Below are positions 1-6,688 of a stretch of 33,307 bases of DNA, one piece after another. How positions within the stretch are numbered: the first letter of the stretch is position 1; each line of letters starts with the position of its first letter. The notes under the pieces were generated by a model. The model was not told where the DNA came from. It did no database searches and worked only from the letters and a program-made list of their open reading frames with translations. Source of the stretch: a virus; IMG/VR virus record IMGVR_UViG_3300022929_000106, positions 1 to 33,307 of that record; one strand, written 5' to 3'. A program made the translations under genes and the position numbers.

Positions 1-1
1 T

Positions 2-1204
2 GGTACGCAAGATATTATCAAGTGTGGTTCTTTTACGACTGATAGTGGTGGTAATGCTTCTGTTGACATTGGATTTGAACCACAATGGATAATTTATAAA
101 AGATCAGATGGGACATCTAATTGGGGTATGAATGATAATATGAGGGGGTGGGCTGATACCTATTGGAACCCCTTATATGCCGATGTAAGCAACGCAGAAA
201 GTGGATTTGCGGCTACTAGAAGTTGGCCTACGGCAACTGGATTTGAGTTTGAAGGACAGTTATCAGCTTCAGCTAACTACATCTACATAGCCATTCGCCG
301 TGGCCCTATGGCTGTGCCTGAGAGTGCGACTGATGTGTTTGATGTTGCCACAAGGGGTGCATCTAGCGGTGAACCTAATTGGAAAAGTGGGTTTGTAACA
401 GACTTTGCTATAATAAGAAATGTTGATACAGCAGATAATTGGCAATCTTCTGCAAGGTTAATACAGGGCAAGTCACTAACACCTAATGACACTTCCGCTG
501 AAAGCTCAAATAGTAACTATGCTTTTGATTATATGAACGGGTTTTTCTCTTCAACATCTACGGATAGTACGTTTTACTCTTGGATGTGGAAACGTGCCCC
601 CAACTACTTTGATGTCGTTGCTTACACGGGGAACGGAACAGCAGGGCGTACTGTAAGCCATAACCTTGGTGTTGCACCTGAGATGATCTGGGTGAAGTCT
701 AGGGATGCCGCTTATGATTGGCGTGTTTATCATTCTTCTACAGGGGCAACAAAATCACTTGAGTTAAACAACACTGTTGCAGCAGCAGCAAATTCATATA
801 TCTGGAATGACACAGCACCAACTGACAGCGTGTTTAGCCTTGGAACCCACACAAATGTTAATAAGTCTGGAGATGATTACATAGCCTACCTATTCGCAAG
901 CCTAGATGGTGTGTCTAAGGTGGGGAGTTTTAGTCATACAGTAGGCTCTAATACCGATGTAGATTGTGGGTTTAGCAGTGGTGCTAGGTTTGTTCTTATA
1001 AAGAGAACAGATAACGTAGGTCACTGGATAACTTTAGATACGGAGCGTGGTATTGTTGCTGGCAACGATGCTTGGTTGAACCTAAACACAACAGGTGCGG
1101 AGAATACAAGTTACGATTTTATAGACCCTTTAAGTTCTGGGTTTACAGTAGATGGCTCAGGCTTAATCGCAACTGGAACCTACATCTTCTACGCAATCGC
1201 ATAA
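2..1204 (+). CDS. Tail fibre / receptor-binding protein, C-terminal part (continues from 32468-33307)
   Basis: The frame is open from base 2 to the stop at 1204, and the first 135 bases repeat the right end of the window, so this is the C-terminal part of a protein of about 635 residues that starts at 32468. It is rich in Gly, Ser, Thr and Asn, as beta-rich fibres are. Around 586-700 it carries a block (FDVVAYTGNGTAGRTVSHNL) that is nearly repeated in the N-terminal half at about 32849-32910. The later segments 'VLIKRTDNVGHWITLDTERG' and 'IWVKSRDAAYDWRVYHSS' resemble modules of marine phage fibres annotated, as I remember, DUF7483. It probably acts at the tail tip in host recognition. The next gene starts 27 bases after the stop and looks like a tail-fibre chaperone. 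Confident on fibre role, not on receptor. Confidence 0.75.
   Translation, partial: GTQDIIKCGSFTTDSGGNASVDIGFEPQWIIYKRSDGTSNWGMNDNMRGWADTYWNPLYADVSNAESGFAATRSWPTATGFEFEGQLSASANYIYIAIRRGPMAVPESATDVFDVATRGASSGEPNWKSGFVTDFAIIRNVDTADNWQSSARLIQGKSLTPNDTSAESSNSNYAFDYMNGFFSSTSTDSTFYSWMWKRAPNYFDVVAYTGNGTAGRTVSHNLGVAPEMIWVKSRDAAYDWRVYHSSTGATKSLELNNTVAAAANSYIWNDTAPTDSVFSLGTHTNVNKSGDDYIAYLFASLDGVSKVGSFSHTVGSNTDVDCGFSSGARFVLIKRTDNVGHWITLDTERGIVAGNDAWLNLNTTGAENTSYDFIDPLSSGFTVDGSGLIATGTYIFYAIA
11..136. repeat. Left copy of 126-bp terminal overlap
   Basis: Bases 11-136 are identical to 33182-33307. The ten bases before it differ from those before the right copy (they encode G-T-Q instead of G-D-A). The overlap lies inside the fibre gene and keeps frame. 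It is most simply the closure of a circular map, in an assembly from a population that varies at this spot. Confidence 0.9.
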
Positions 1205-1231
1205 TCAAGCTCATATGAAAGGATCAATCTA

Positions 1232-1741
1232 ATGAGTGAATACAGAAACAGAACAACAGGTGTCGTAAAGACCCAAGGGCAGTGGCGCAATGAGTTCGCC
1301 AACATGTCCTTGCCTCGTGTCTGGAAAGCAGCAACCCTAGACGCACTAGACCTAGACCCTGTGCTACGCAGCCCAGCGGCTACAGTAGGCGCATATCAAA
1401 CGTCAGTGCGTGATGGTGTTGTTCAAGACGCTAATGGTAACTGGGTAGAGAACTACGTTGCCCGTGACATGTTTGCAGACACCACAGAGGATGGCGTTAC
1501 GACAACCAAGGCAGAGCATGAGGCGGCTTATCAAGCTGGCTTGGATGCCAAGGTTGCCGAAGGTCATCGTGCCACACGCAATAAGCTATTGGCTGACAGC
1601 GATTGGACGCAGATGAATGACAGCCCTCTCAGCAATGAGGACAAGACAGCTTGGGCAACCTATCGCCAAGAGTTGCGCGATATGTCAGACTTGGCATCAT
1701 GGCCTAATATTGCCGATGATGATTGGCCTGTAGCACCATAG
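1232..1741 (+). CDS. Tail assembly chaperone-like protein (Phage_tail_APC type)
   Basis: 169 residues. The C-terminal third (about residues 112-169) has the pattern of the phage tail assembly chaperone family: 'RNKLLADSDWTQMNDSPLS', then 'W..YRQELRD', ending 'WPNIADDDWPVAP'. Such domains sit at the end of fibre-associated proteins and just downstream of fibre genes, where they help fibre folding or attachment. The first 110 residues match nothing I recognise. It follows the fibre gene by 27 bases, with AAGGA upstream of ATG 1232, so it is probably co-transcribed. The family match is from memory of its C-terminal motif; the exact role is inferred. Confidence 0.65.
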   Translation: MSEYRNRTTGVVKTQGQWRNEFANMSLPRVWKAATLDALDLDPVLRSPAATVGAYQTSVRDGVVQDANGNWVENYVARDMFADTTEDGVTTTKAEHEAAYQAGLDAKVAEGHRATRNKLLADSDWTQMNDSPLSNEDKTAWATYRQELRDMSDLASWPNIADDDWPVAP

Positions 1742-1750
1742 GGATAAGAC

Positions 1751-1942
1751 ATGGATAAGCGTACTGTTTCATCAGCGCATGAGCGCATTGACACAATAGA
1801 AAAACAGATCGTTGCTATGAAGACTGAAATGGATATTCAGTTCAAAGATTTGTTTAACCGTGTGAAAAGACTAGAGGCTATTATGATCGGCTCATCGGCA
1901 GCTATTATTGCTATGTTGTTGCGCCTTACTCTAATGGGCTAG
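1751..1942 (+). CDS. Small coiled-coil membrane protein, XhlA-like
   Basis: 63 residues. The N-terminal 40 form a charged heptad-like helix (HERIDTIEKQIVAMKTEMD...RVKRLE), followed by one transmembrane segment from about residue 45 (IMIGSSAAIIAMLLRLTLMG). Short coiled coil plus C-terminal anchor is the plan of the XhlA family, which helps holins and endolysins in cell lysis. Its position 10 bases after the chaperone-like gene and upstream of holin and endolysin genes fits. The family is weakly conserved, so the assignment rests on topology and context. Confidence 0.55.
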   Translation: MDKRTVSSAHERIDTIEKQIVAMKTEMDIQFKDLFNRVKRLEAIMIGSSAAIIAMLLRLTLMG

Positions 1943-1946
1943 ACCA

Positions 1947-2435
1947 ATGCCTGATCCCATTACCATAGGTGCTGCATTATCTGCCGCAAATATGGCATTT
2001 AATGGGTTGAAGTCCATGATCTCAACTGGTCGTGAGATACAAGATTGTGCGGGGCAGCTTTCCAAGTGGGCCTCGGCAATGTCTGACATTACCTACCTAG
2101 AGAGCAAAGCAAAGGAGAAACCATCCTTGTGGCAGACCATGCGTGGGTCTGTAGAGGCTGAGGCTTTGGAAGCTTTTACCGCAAAGAAGCAAGCAGATCA
2201 TCTTAGGTCTGAGTTAAAGTCGTATATTTCTGCTTATTGGGGGCCGTCCCATTGGGAAGAATTAGTGCGCTTAGAAGGTCAGATACGCAAGGAACGCAAA
2301 GAGCAACTGTACCGAAAGCAAGAAGCAATAGATGCGATTATGAGTTGGATCATTGGCAGCATTATAGCTGTTGTTGGTGCTGGGATATTGGGCGGGATTA
2401 TCTTTTTAATTGGTGCTGCACGAGGCCAGTGGTAA
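1947..2435 (+). CDS. Hypothetical membrane-anchored helical protein
   Basis: 162 residues. The body is mainly helical and charged (residues 60-125, many Glu, Lys and Arg), ending in a long hydrophobic segment at about 131-158 (WIIGSIIAVVGAGILGGIIF) that should cross the inner membrane once. The Ala/Gly-rich start (MPDPITIGAALSAANMAF) may be a membrane-active helix. I do not recognise the family. It starts 5 bases after the XhlA-like gene and its stop overlaps the next start (TAATG), so it belongs to the late lysis-region operon. A role in lysis or in membrane interaction during DNA entry is possible. Confidence 0.6.
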   Translation: MPDPITIGAALSAANMAFNGLKSMISTGREIQDCAGQLSKWASAMSDITYLESKAKEKPSLWQTMRGSVEAEALEAFTAKKQADHLRSELKSYISAYWGPSHWEELVRLEGQIRKERKEQLYRKQEAIDAIMSWIIGSIIAVVGAGILGGIIFLIGAARGQW

Positions 2436-2611
2436 TGATTTTTGTCTTAGTCTTTATACAATACATTCCATCTGCTGAGTTAAAGTATTACCAGATAGGG
2501 CCAACCCATGCGACTTATGAGGAATGCGAACAAGAACGCAGAAAGGCAAGAGAGGGTTTGGTAGTTCACAACAGCCAAACGGTGGTCTGTCTTGAGGTTA
2601 GTAGAGATTAA
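2435..2611 (+). CDS. Small putative exported protein with two cysteines
   Basis: 58 residues, starting at the ATG inside the TAATG overlap with the preceding gene. A short hydrophobic N-terminus (MIFVLVFIQYIPSAEL) looks like a weak signal sequence. A hydrophilic body follows with 'ATYEECEQERRKAREG' and a terminal strand 'QTVVCLEV'. The two Cys could form a disulphide in the periplasm. The minus-strand gene at 3678-3950 has a similar plan. Function unknown; position next to lysis genes may mean a role at the cell envelope. Confidence 0.6.
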   Translation: MIFVLVFIQYIPSAELKYYQIGPTHATYEECEQERRKAREGLVVHNSQTVVCLEVSRD

Positions 2612-2647
2612 GTCAGGTGTGTGGTGTGTATACAAAAATGGAAAAGT

Positions 2648-2656
2648 TGTTATAAT
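2648..2656 (+). promoter_or_regulatory. Extended -10 promoter (TGTTATAAT) for lysis genes
   Basis: TGT-TATAAT is a perfect sigma70 -10 hexamer (2651-2656) preceded by the TGn extension. No convincing -35 box is seen 17 bases upstream, as is common for extended -10 promoters. It lies 33 bases before ATG 2689 in the only sizeable gap (2612-2688) of this region, giving the holin/endolysin genes a likely separate start. Confidence 0.6.
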
Positions 2657-2688
2657 CACCACGCATAAACGGATAGCGGAGCGTTTAT

Positions 2689-2901
2689 ATGCCAGCAACA
2701 GTGATTGATGAATACAAAATATTCCCACGGCTGATGATGCTAGTGGTTACTATTTTAACTTACCAAAGCGTACACTGGTACATGTCATTGCCTGATCCTA
2801 CGAATGGACAGGCTGGTTTGGTTTCAGTTTGCATGGGCGCATTAACTGGTTGCTTTGGAATCTGGATGAACAAAGAAGCTAAGACGGATAGAGGTGCATA
2901 A
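2689..2901 (+). CDS. Putative holin (small two-segment membrane protein)
   Basis: 70 residues with two hydrophobic segments, about 14-32 (LMMLVVTILTYQSVHWYM) and 43-59 (GLVSVCMGALTGCFGIW), joined by a short turn with 'LPDPTNGQ', and a charged C-terminus (NKEAKTDRGA). The size, charge and 'DEYKIFPRLMM' start resemble small holin-like proteins beside endolysins in marine podoviruses, as I remember them. GGAG stands 7 bases before ATG. The stop overlaps the next start (TAATG). Holin function is inferred from topology and position. Confidence 0.65.
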   Translation: MPATVIDEYKIFPRLMMLVVTILTYQSVHWYMSLPDPTNGQAGLVSVCMGALTGCFGIWMNKEAKTDRGA

Positions 2902-3293
2902 TGTTACAGGCATTGATAGGCCCACTAGGTAATCTTGCTTCTTCTTGGCTTCAAGGAAAAGCAGATGCAGCAAGCGCAGCAGCTAATCTAAAGTTAGTTG
3001 AGGCTGAGGCAAAAGCTACCATTATGAAGTCGGCAGCTACATCCGAAGCTGATTGGGAACGCATCATGGCACAGGGTTCTCAGAACTCTTGGAAGGATGA
3101 GTGGCTAACAATACTGTTTAGTGTGCCATTGATCTTATGTTTCTTGCCATTCTCATGGGCAGAAGAAGCTGTGCAAAATGGTTTTGCTGCATTGGAATCT
3201 ATGCCTGATTGGTATCAGTACACGTTAGGTGTTATTGTGGCTGCATCATTTGGTGTTCGATCAGCAACTAAATTCTTTGGAGGAAAGAAATGA
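2901..3293 (+). CDS. Holin of GTA_holin_3TM type
   Basis: 130 residues. The N-terminal half is an Ala/Glu/Lys-rich amphipathic helix (WLQGKADAASAAANLKLVEA). The C-terminal half has 'WKDEWLTILFSVPLILCFLP' as a membrane segment, then 'MPDWYQYTLGVIVAASFGVR' as a second. This matches the family named for the gene-transfer-agent holin, common in alphaproteobacterial elements. It would form the inner-membrane lesion that releases the endopeptidase encoded next. Starts overlap on both sides (TAATG at 2899, ATGA at 3290) show translational coupling. Confidence 0.7.
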   Translation: MLQALIGPLGNLASSWLQGKADAASAAANLKLVEAEAKATIMKSAATSEADWERIMAQGSQNSWKDEWLTILFSVPLILCFLPFSWAEEAVQNGFAALESMPDWYQYTLGVIVAASFGVRSATKFFGGKK

Positions 3294-3760
3294 GTTTTAA
3301 TTTAAGTAAGCGCAGCCTTGGTAAACTGGAGGGTGTTCGCCCTGATTTAGTTGAGACTGTAAAGTTAGCTATTAAACTAACGCGCGTTGACTTTGGTGTG
3401 ACTTGCGGGTTGCGCACAGTTGAAGAGCAAAAGAAACTTGTTGCCTCTGGTCGCTCTCAAACTATGAACAGTAAACATATTCCACAGTCAGATGAATACT
3501 CTCATGCTGTCGATGTATTAGCTTATATTGATGGTGATGTTTGTTGGGAGTTGAATGTATATGACGAGATATGTGATGCGATGGCAGCGGCTGCCAAAGA
3601 AACTGGCGCGTCAATTAAGTGGGGTGCGGCGTGGAGCGAGGGCGACATACGCGCGTATAAAAGCACGGCTGAACATGCTATGAATTGTTACATTGATCTT
3701 CGTCGATCTGAGGGCAGACGTCCGTTTCTTGATGGGCCTCACTTTGAGTTGATGGCCTAA
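3290..3760 (+). CDS. Endolysin, M15-family L-alanyl-D-glutamate peptidase-like
   Basis: 156 residues, a zinc peptidase cutting peptidoglycan stem peptides. Seen: 'GLRTVEEQKKL' (40-50), 'SKH' with H63, 'HAVDV' with D75, and C-terminal 'GPHFEL' with H151. H63, D75 and H151 are the expected zinc ligands, and 'WGAAW' at 111-115 is also typical. No signal peptide, so it needs a holin. GGAGGAAAGAA before ATG is the best ribosome site in the region, and the start overlaps the holin stop by ATGA. Its 3' end overlaps a convergent minus-strand gene by 83 bases. Confidence 0.9.
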   Translation: MSFNLSKRSLGKLEGVRPDLVETVKLAIKLTRVDFGVTCGLRTVEEQKKLVASGRSQTMNSKHIPQSDEYSHAVDVLAYIDGDVCWELNVYDEICDAMAAAAKETGASIKWGAAWSEGDIRAYKSTAEHAMNCYIDLRRSEGRRPFLDGPHFELMA

Positions 3761-3950
3761 GTTTAGGTCGCAAAGACTTAGATAATATACCAGTATCTTT
3801 GCAAAACAAATCGGCTGGCAAAGCATCCGATAGTTCTTCACTGGCACGAATAACTTGCTGACACTTGGCACTACTATCGAGTAGTATATTGGACTCCATT
3901 GGATAGCCATTTAGCATGTAAACTATTGTAAATATAAAGTAATTTTCCAT
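3678..3950 (-). CDS. Small putative exported protein, last gene of the minus block
   Basis: 90 residues from ATG 3950, chosen because GAGAGAACA precedes it, close to the GGAGAACA leader of other minus genes; a longer reading frame to 4028 would run through an inverted repeat. The N-terminus (MENYFIFTIVYMLNGYP) is hydrophobic. A body with two Cys follows (SSAKCQQVIRASEEL ... DLFCKD), then a polar tail with two more. The plan matches the plus-strand gene at 2435. The last 83 bases overlap the endolysin gene tail to tail, so the C-terminal part may be shaped by that constraint. Function unknown. Confidence 0.5.
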   Translation of the reverse strand: MENYFIFTIVYMLNGYPMESNILLDSSAKCQQVIRASEELSDALPADLFCKDTGILSKSLRPKLRPSTQSEAHQETDVCPQIDEDQCNNS

Positions 3951-3983
3951 TGTTCTCTCTCTTTTTTTTGATAGATTGTCGCA

Positions 3984-4042
3984 GTGGGCAGTGGCGTCCA
4001 AGCCAGCAGCTATAGTCCGACCATTCACATAGCACTGCCCAC
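3984..4042 (-). repeat. 59-bp element with 10-bp perfect inverted ends (GTGGGCAGTG / CACTGCCCAC)
   Basis: The arms at 3984-3993 and 4033-4042 pair perfectly around a 39-base centre. The element begins 4 bases after the stop of the gene ending at 4047 and ends 33 bases before the next minus-strand start. It resembles the element at 4449-4499 in its ends and an inner GCTATA..GTC block. It may be an RNA stem-loop in the minus transcript. Confidence 0.6.
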
Positions 4043-4046
4043 ACGA

Positions 4047-4400
4047 TTACCCATCATTGTGCTGTGGAAGTTTCCACTTTTTTATTTCAGACATTACAAC
4101 ATTGTCTGTAACGCCAAGGATGTATGCTATGTCATCTATTCTTACTTGAACGATTAGCATACGGTTAATCATTCTTGCCATCTTTGGCGCGCGGTAAGGC
4201 CACTTACGAGTGTCAGTCTTTTTGGGCAATGCCTTTGGTGTCACTGGCTCTTTGTTTCTTTTGATGCCACACGTTTTTTCTTTTATTAATTGCTTTTTGA
4301 ACCCCTCTTGCTCTCGCTTCATCTGCCACATTGCAGCAAGCTCTTTCTCACTTGGAGGTCTGCCGTACATCTTAGTGAAGGATTCTGTAATATTTACCAT
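4047..4400 (-). CDS. Putative DNA-binding protein with C-terminal HTH
   Basis: 117 residues, very basic in the centre (about residues 38-75, many Lys and Arg). The C-terminus (about 83-112) reads 'VQVRIDDIAYILGVTDNVVM' followed by 'SEIKKW', which has the spacing of a helix-turn-helix. The N-terminus has 'YGRPPSEKELAAMW', a short helix pair. It starts 17 bases downstream of a strong terminator, so it needs its own promoter or readthrough. AAGGA precedes ATG 4400. It could be a late-gene or lysis regulator; nothing shows its target. Confidence 0.6.
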   Translation of the reverse strand: MVNITESFTKMYGRPPSEKELAAMWQMKREQEGFKKQLIKEKTCGIKRNKEPVTPKALPKKTDTRKWPYRAPKMARMINRMLIVQVRIDDIAYILGVTDNVVMSEIKKWKLPQHNDG

Positions 4401-4416
4401 GCGTCGTTCCTTTTAG

Positions 4417-4442
4417 AAAAAAAGGCCAGCCCGAAGGCTGGC
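4417..4442 (-). terminator. Intrinsic terminator with UUCG loop, end of recombination operon
   Basis: Read on the minus strand, GCCAGCC-TTCG-GGCTGGC is a perfect 7-bp stem with the very stable C(UUCG)G tetraloop, followed by a C and seven T. It lies 73 bases after the stop of the SSB-like gene. Confidence 0.9.
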
Positions 4443-4448
4443 AGTTTA

Positions 4449-4499
4449 GTGGGAAGCAGTGAGGCTATAAAGTCTATGTCAAGCAGTGTAACTTCCCAC
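4449..4499 (-). repeat. 51-bp element with 8-bp inverted ends (GTGGGAAG / CTTCCCAC)
   Basis: Arms 4449-4456 and 4492-4499 are perfect inverted repeats. AGCAGTG occurs twice inside (4455 and 4482). It sits between the SSB-like gene stop (4515) and the UUCG terminator. It shares ends and a central GCTATA(AA)GTC with the element at 3984-4042. Confidence 0.6.
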
Positions 4500-4514
4500 G
4501 GAGAACATCTCTAT

Positions 4515-5066
4515 TTAAAAGGGAATGTCATCATCTTTCAAGCTTTGTGATGCTGCCTTACCTTGTGGCTCTGAGATATTGAATGACATGTATGGCTTGC
4601 CATCCTTCATTCTGCGCCATCCCGCAAGTCTACGGTTGGGATGTGGGTCAGTCCACGGCTGCTGTTTGTCATTCATGTTATACATATTGCCAGTATAATC
4701 AGGCGCACCTTCTTTGCCACCTTCTTGTTTAAACATTACACCAACTTTTTCGTAGACCTCCATGATCTCACGACCACCTTTGGTTTCACGACGAACAATT
4801 GCATAGCGTCCTTCTCTGCCCTCAACATTCATCTTGCCTTGCAAGATCATCTTCATGTCTTCAAAGGGTGGGAATGCCACGCCATCATTTGTGTTGTCAT
4901 ATTCTGCCATGCTTCTGGCTCCTGTATTAAAGTGTTTTTGTGCAGCTTCTAATCTACTGTGGTGACTTCTGGACTTATCCTTTCTGTGACCACATGACTT
5001 CCCTGCCTTAGCTGCACACTTGGGGCAGGGAATCTGTTGTACCATTTCTCTGGTAACTGTTACCAA
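4515..5066 (-). CDS. Zinc-finger / DUF736-like protein with SSB-type acidic tail; candidate ssDNA-binding protein
   Basis: 183 residues. Residues 14-40 hold a short zinc-binding motif (CPKC, then C25 and His residues, 'GHRKDKSRSHHSRLEAA'). The middle resembles DUF736-like small beta proteins ('GAPDYTG', then 'AGWRRMKDGKPYMSFNI'). The end is DDDIPF, the exact style of the C-terminal tip by which bacterial SSB binds its partner proteins. It lies directly after the exonuclease and annealase genes. I infer an SSB-like role; an OB fold is not visible by eye. Start: TTG 5066 has GGAGG six bases before it and overlaps the ERF stop; ATG 5045 (MVQQIPCPKC) is the alternative. Confidence 0.7.
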   Translation of the reverse strand: MVTVTREMVQQIPCPKCAAKAGKSCGHRKDKSRSHHSRLEAAQKHFNTGARSMAEYDNTNDGVAFPPFEDMKMILQGKMNVEGREGRYAIVRRETKGGREIMEVYEKVGVMFKQEGGKEGAPDYTGNMYNMNDKQQPWTDPHPNRRLAGWRRMKDGKPYMSFNISEPQGKAASQSLKDDDIPF

Positions 5067-5491
5067 GCATCGCCTCCGCTGCTCTGCGCTTGGCCTCTTG
5101 GGGGGCCGCTTGAGCGCGAGGCTGCATTGCCATCATCATCCTCAGCTGGAAGATTAAGTAAAGACATAATGCCATACCGACGAGCGTAGGTAATGGCACT
5201 ACCCAATCCCTGCATGTCATTCTTACCGAGTACAAGTGGCACATGAGAAACTATTTCCCAAGTGGGATCATCCTCATGCATAAGAATAGTATCTACAAAC
5301 GAGCCATGCTCATTCGTGAATACTTGTTGGCTGAGAAAGAAACCGTGATTAGCCAATGGCTGTGTCACTGCTTCAATGCAACCTTCGAGCGTTACATAGC
5401 GACTACGAAAGTGTGGGTTGGTGCCAGTCTTGGCTGGCGGTTGTATATCTTTACGCGCTTTGATTAACAGGCTTACTATATTTTTAGACAT
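5060..5491 (-). CDS. erf: ERF-family single-strand annealing protein
   Basis: 143 residues. The family core is clear: 'KTGTNPHFRSRYVTLEGC' (21-38), 'LANHGFFLSQQ' (46-56) and the hallmark 'GLGSAITYARRYG' (95-107) followed by 'LPAEDDDGNA'. These proteins form rings on single-stranded DNA and anneal complementary strands, working with an exonuclease in phage recombination. The exonuclease gene lies 9 bases upstream and the SSB-like gene overlaps its end, so this is a three-gene operon. It is shorter than the roughly 200-residue P22 Erf, with only a brief Ser/Gly/Pro tail. TAGGAGAACACA precedes ATG 5491. Confidence 0.93.
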   Translation of the reverse strand: MSKNIVSLLIKARKDIQPPAKTGTNPHFRSRYVTLEGCIEAVTQPLANHGFFLSQQVFTNEHGSFVDTILMHEDDPTWEIVSHVPLVLGKNDMQGLGSAITYARRYGIMSLLNLPAEDDDGNAASRSSGPPRGQAQSSGGDAW

Positions 5492-5500
5492 TGTGTTCTC

Positions 5501-6274
5501 CTAGTTACGTTTGGTTATGCGCAAGGCTCCGCGTTTGTCACGCTTGATTGTTATGTAGTCGCAGTACACCTCACGCTCATTATCTGCGACCATAGCTTTT
5601 AACTGTTTTTTGGCATTCTCGAATGTTCTGTTGTGTTCGATACCATTAACGTAAGTAACGGCTGCGTCGACGAATTGGTTGTCGAGCGTTGCGTCACGTA
5701 CGACCATGTCATCAACCTTGATTTGGTTAGTTGAGAGTGTTGGTGTGTCAATACCAATCGGCTCTTCATCGCGAACAACGTAACCCCAGAAGTCTGACAC
5801 CACTGCCCACATTGAATTGAAATACTCTTCATCATACGCGACATGTGCGCTTTCCCACTTACTATTACCAAAAATTACAGAGAGGTAGGCACCTTCACAG
5901 TTTGCCAAGTGGCAATACAACTGTATCTGTGGCATGTAACGTCCGATTTGTTCGTCCATATTGGTGAAGGCATTAGTATGCTTGGCCTCAACAATGTTGC
6001 GTTCACCTCGAACGCCAGCATCTATTGTGCCTTTGACTGGTACTTCACCAACCTTGCTGATAAATTCTTTCTGATGTGCGGCAAGCACTACGTTGTGTTG
6101 CTTTTCAAACCATTGCAGGTTGAAGTCTTCAGTGAATGTACCAAGCTGTACTGGCAAATTATTAGACAAGTCTTCTGATTCAGCACGACCAGTCTTTACT
6201 TGCCATAGCTCGTACCATTCACCGTTCATAATTTTAACGCAGTCACTACCGCCTATGAAACCTTTGCGGTTCAT
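5501..6274 (-). CDS. YqaJ-type phage recombination exonuclease (PD-(D/E)XK)
   Basis: 257 residues. The family pattern is present: 'GFIGGSDCVKIMNG' (5-18), 'LWQVKTGR' (23-30), 'LGTFTEDF' (44-51), then the nuclease core D85 in 'GTIDAG' and E96-x-K98 in 'IVEAKHTN'. These form the D..ExK metal site of lambda-exonuclease-like enzymes that resect a strand from DNA ends. The ERF annealase gene follows at once. Residues 205-257 are an unfamiliar C-terminal extension. A sigma70-like promoter with an operator inside its spacer lies just upstream (6297-6325), and AAGGAGAACACA precedes ATG. Confidence 0.9.
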   Translation of the reverse strand: MNRKGFIGGSDCVKIMNGEWYELWQVKTGRAESEDLSNNLPVQLGTFTEDFNLQWFEKQHNVVLAAHQKEFISKVGEVPVKGTIDAGVRGERNIVEAKHTNAFTNMDEQIGRYMPQIQLYCHLANCEGAYLSVIFGNSKWESAHVAYDEEYFNSMWAVVSDFWGYVVRDEEPIGIDTPTLSTNQIKVDDMVVRDATLDNQFVDAAVTYVNGIEHNRTFENAKKQLKAMVADNEREVYCDYITIKRDKRGALRITKRN

Positions 6275-6296
6275 TGTGTTCTCCTTTTTTCTTTTG

Positions 6297-6325
6297 ATTC
6301 TACTGCATATGTGCAGTTAAGGCAA
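6297..6325 (-). promoter_or_regulatory. Promoter of the recombination operon with palindromic operator in the spacer
   Basis: On the minus strand TTGCCT (6325-6320), 17 bases, then TAGAAT (6302-6297) form a -35/-10 pair. The spacer is filled by the perfect palindrome ACTGCA-N4-TGCAGT (6302-6317), so a bound dimer would block polymerase. The same palindrome occurs at 9230-9245 and, imperfectly, at 7811. The start of the exonuclease gene is 23 bases downstream. Confidence 0.7.
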
Positions 6326-6688
6326 GTTATATTGTTCTTTTGCTGCCTCATGTCTGGACGTTAGATCACCAATGTGAATGTTGTACTGGTGTTCTGAGTA
6401 CAGTTCTTTGTACTCATCCATGTATGACTTGCGATGAGCGTCGAGAGTTTCTTCGAGGATCATGCCAAGCTTAATCATTTGCACAGCACGGCGACCCCAG
6501 AGATACTCTACGCCCACAAGTTCACCGCGCTTGATGCGCTCTGCGTTTACTTGCAAGCTGTCTGGTCGCCATGACTTTGCACGTTCTTTTTGTGCCTTGC
6601 GATCTTCTTCATAGATTTTGTGTGATGGACGGTTGACGCTTGCTGCCCAAACGTCATCTTCAATAGCTCTGCCAATGTGTTTACTCAT
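6317..6688 (-). CDS. Hypothetical early protein, mostly helical
   Basis: 123 residues, highly charged and predicted helical, without Cys motifs, membrane segments or a fold I recognise. Visible blocks are 'GRAIEDDVWAASVNRPSHK' (6-24), 'VGVEYLWGRRAVQMIKLG' (58-75) and 'YSEHQYNIHIGD' (97-108). Its start (GATAATGAG) overlaps the stop of the winged-helix gene by 8 bases, so the two are coupled. Its stop codon touches the promoter/operator of the exonuclease operon. Confidence 0.65.
   Translation of the reverse strand: MSKHIGRAIEDDVWAASVNRPSHKIYEEDRKAQKERAKSWRPDSLQVNAERIKRGELVGVEYLWGRRAVQMIKLGMILEETLDAHRKSYMDEYKELYSEHQYNIHIGDLTSRHEAAKEQYNLP

Noticed and set aside
2237-2434. Longer start for the small exported protein
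   Set aside because: It overlaps the upstream gene entirely and the encoded sequence is a frame shadow; ATG 2435 overlaps that gene's stop.
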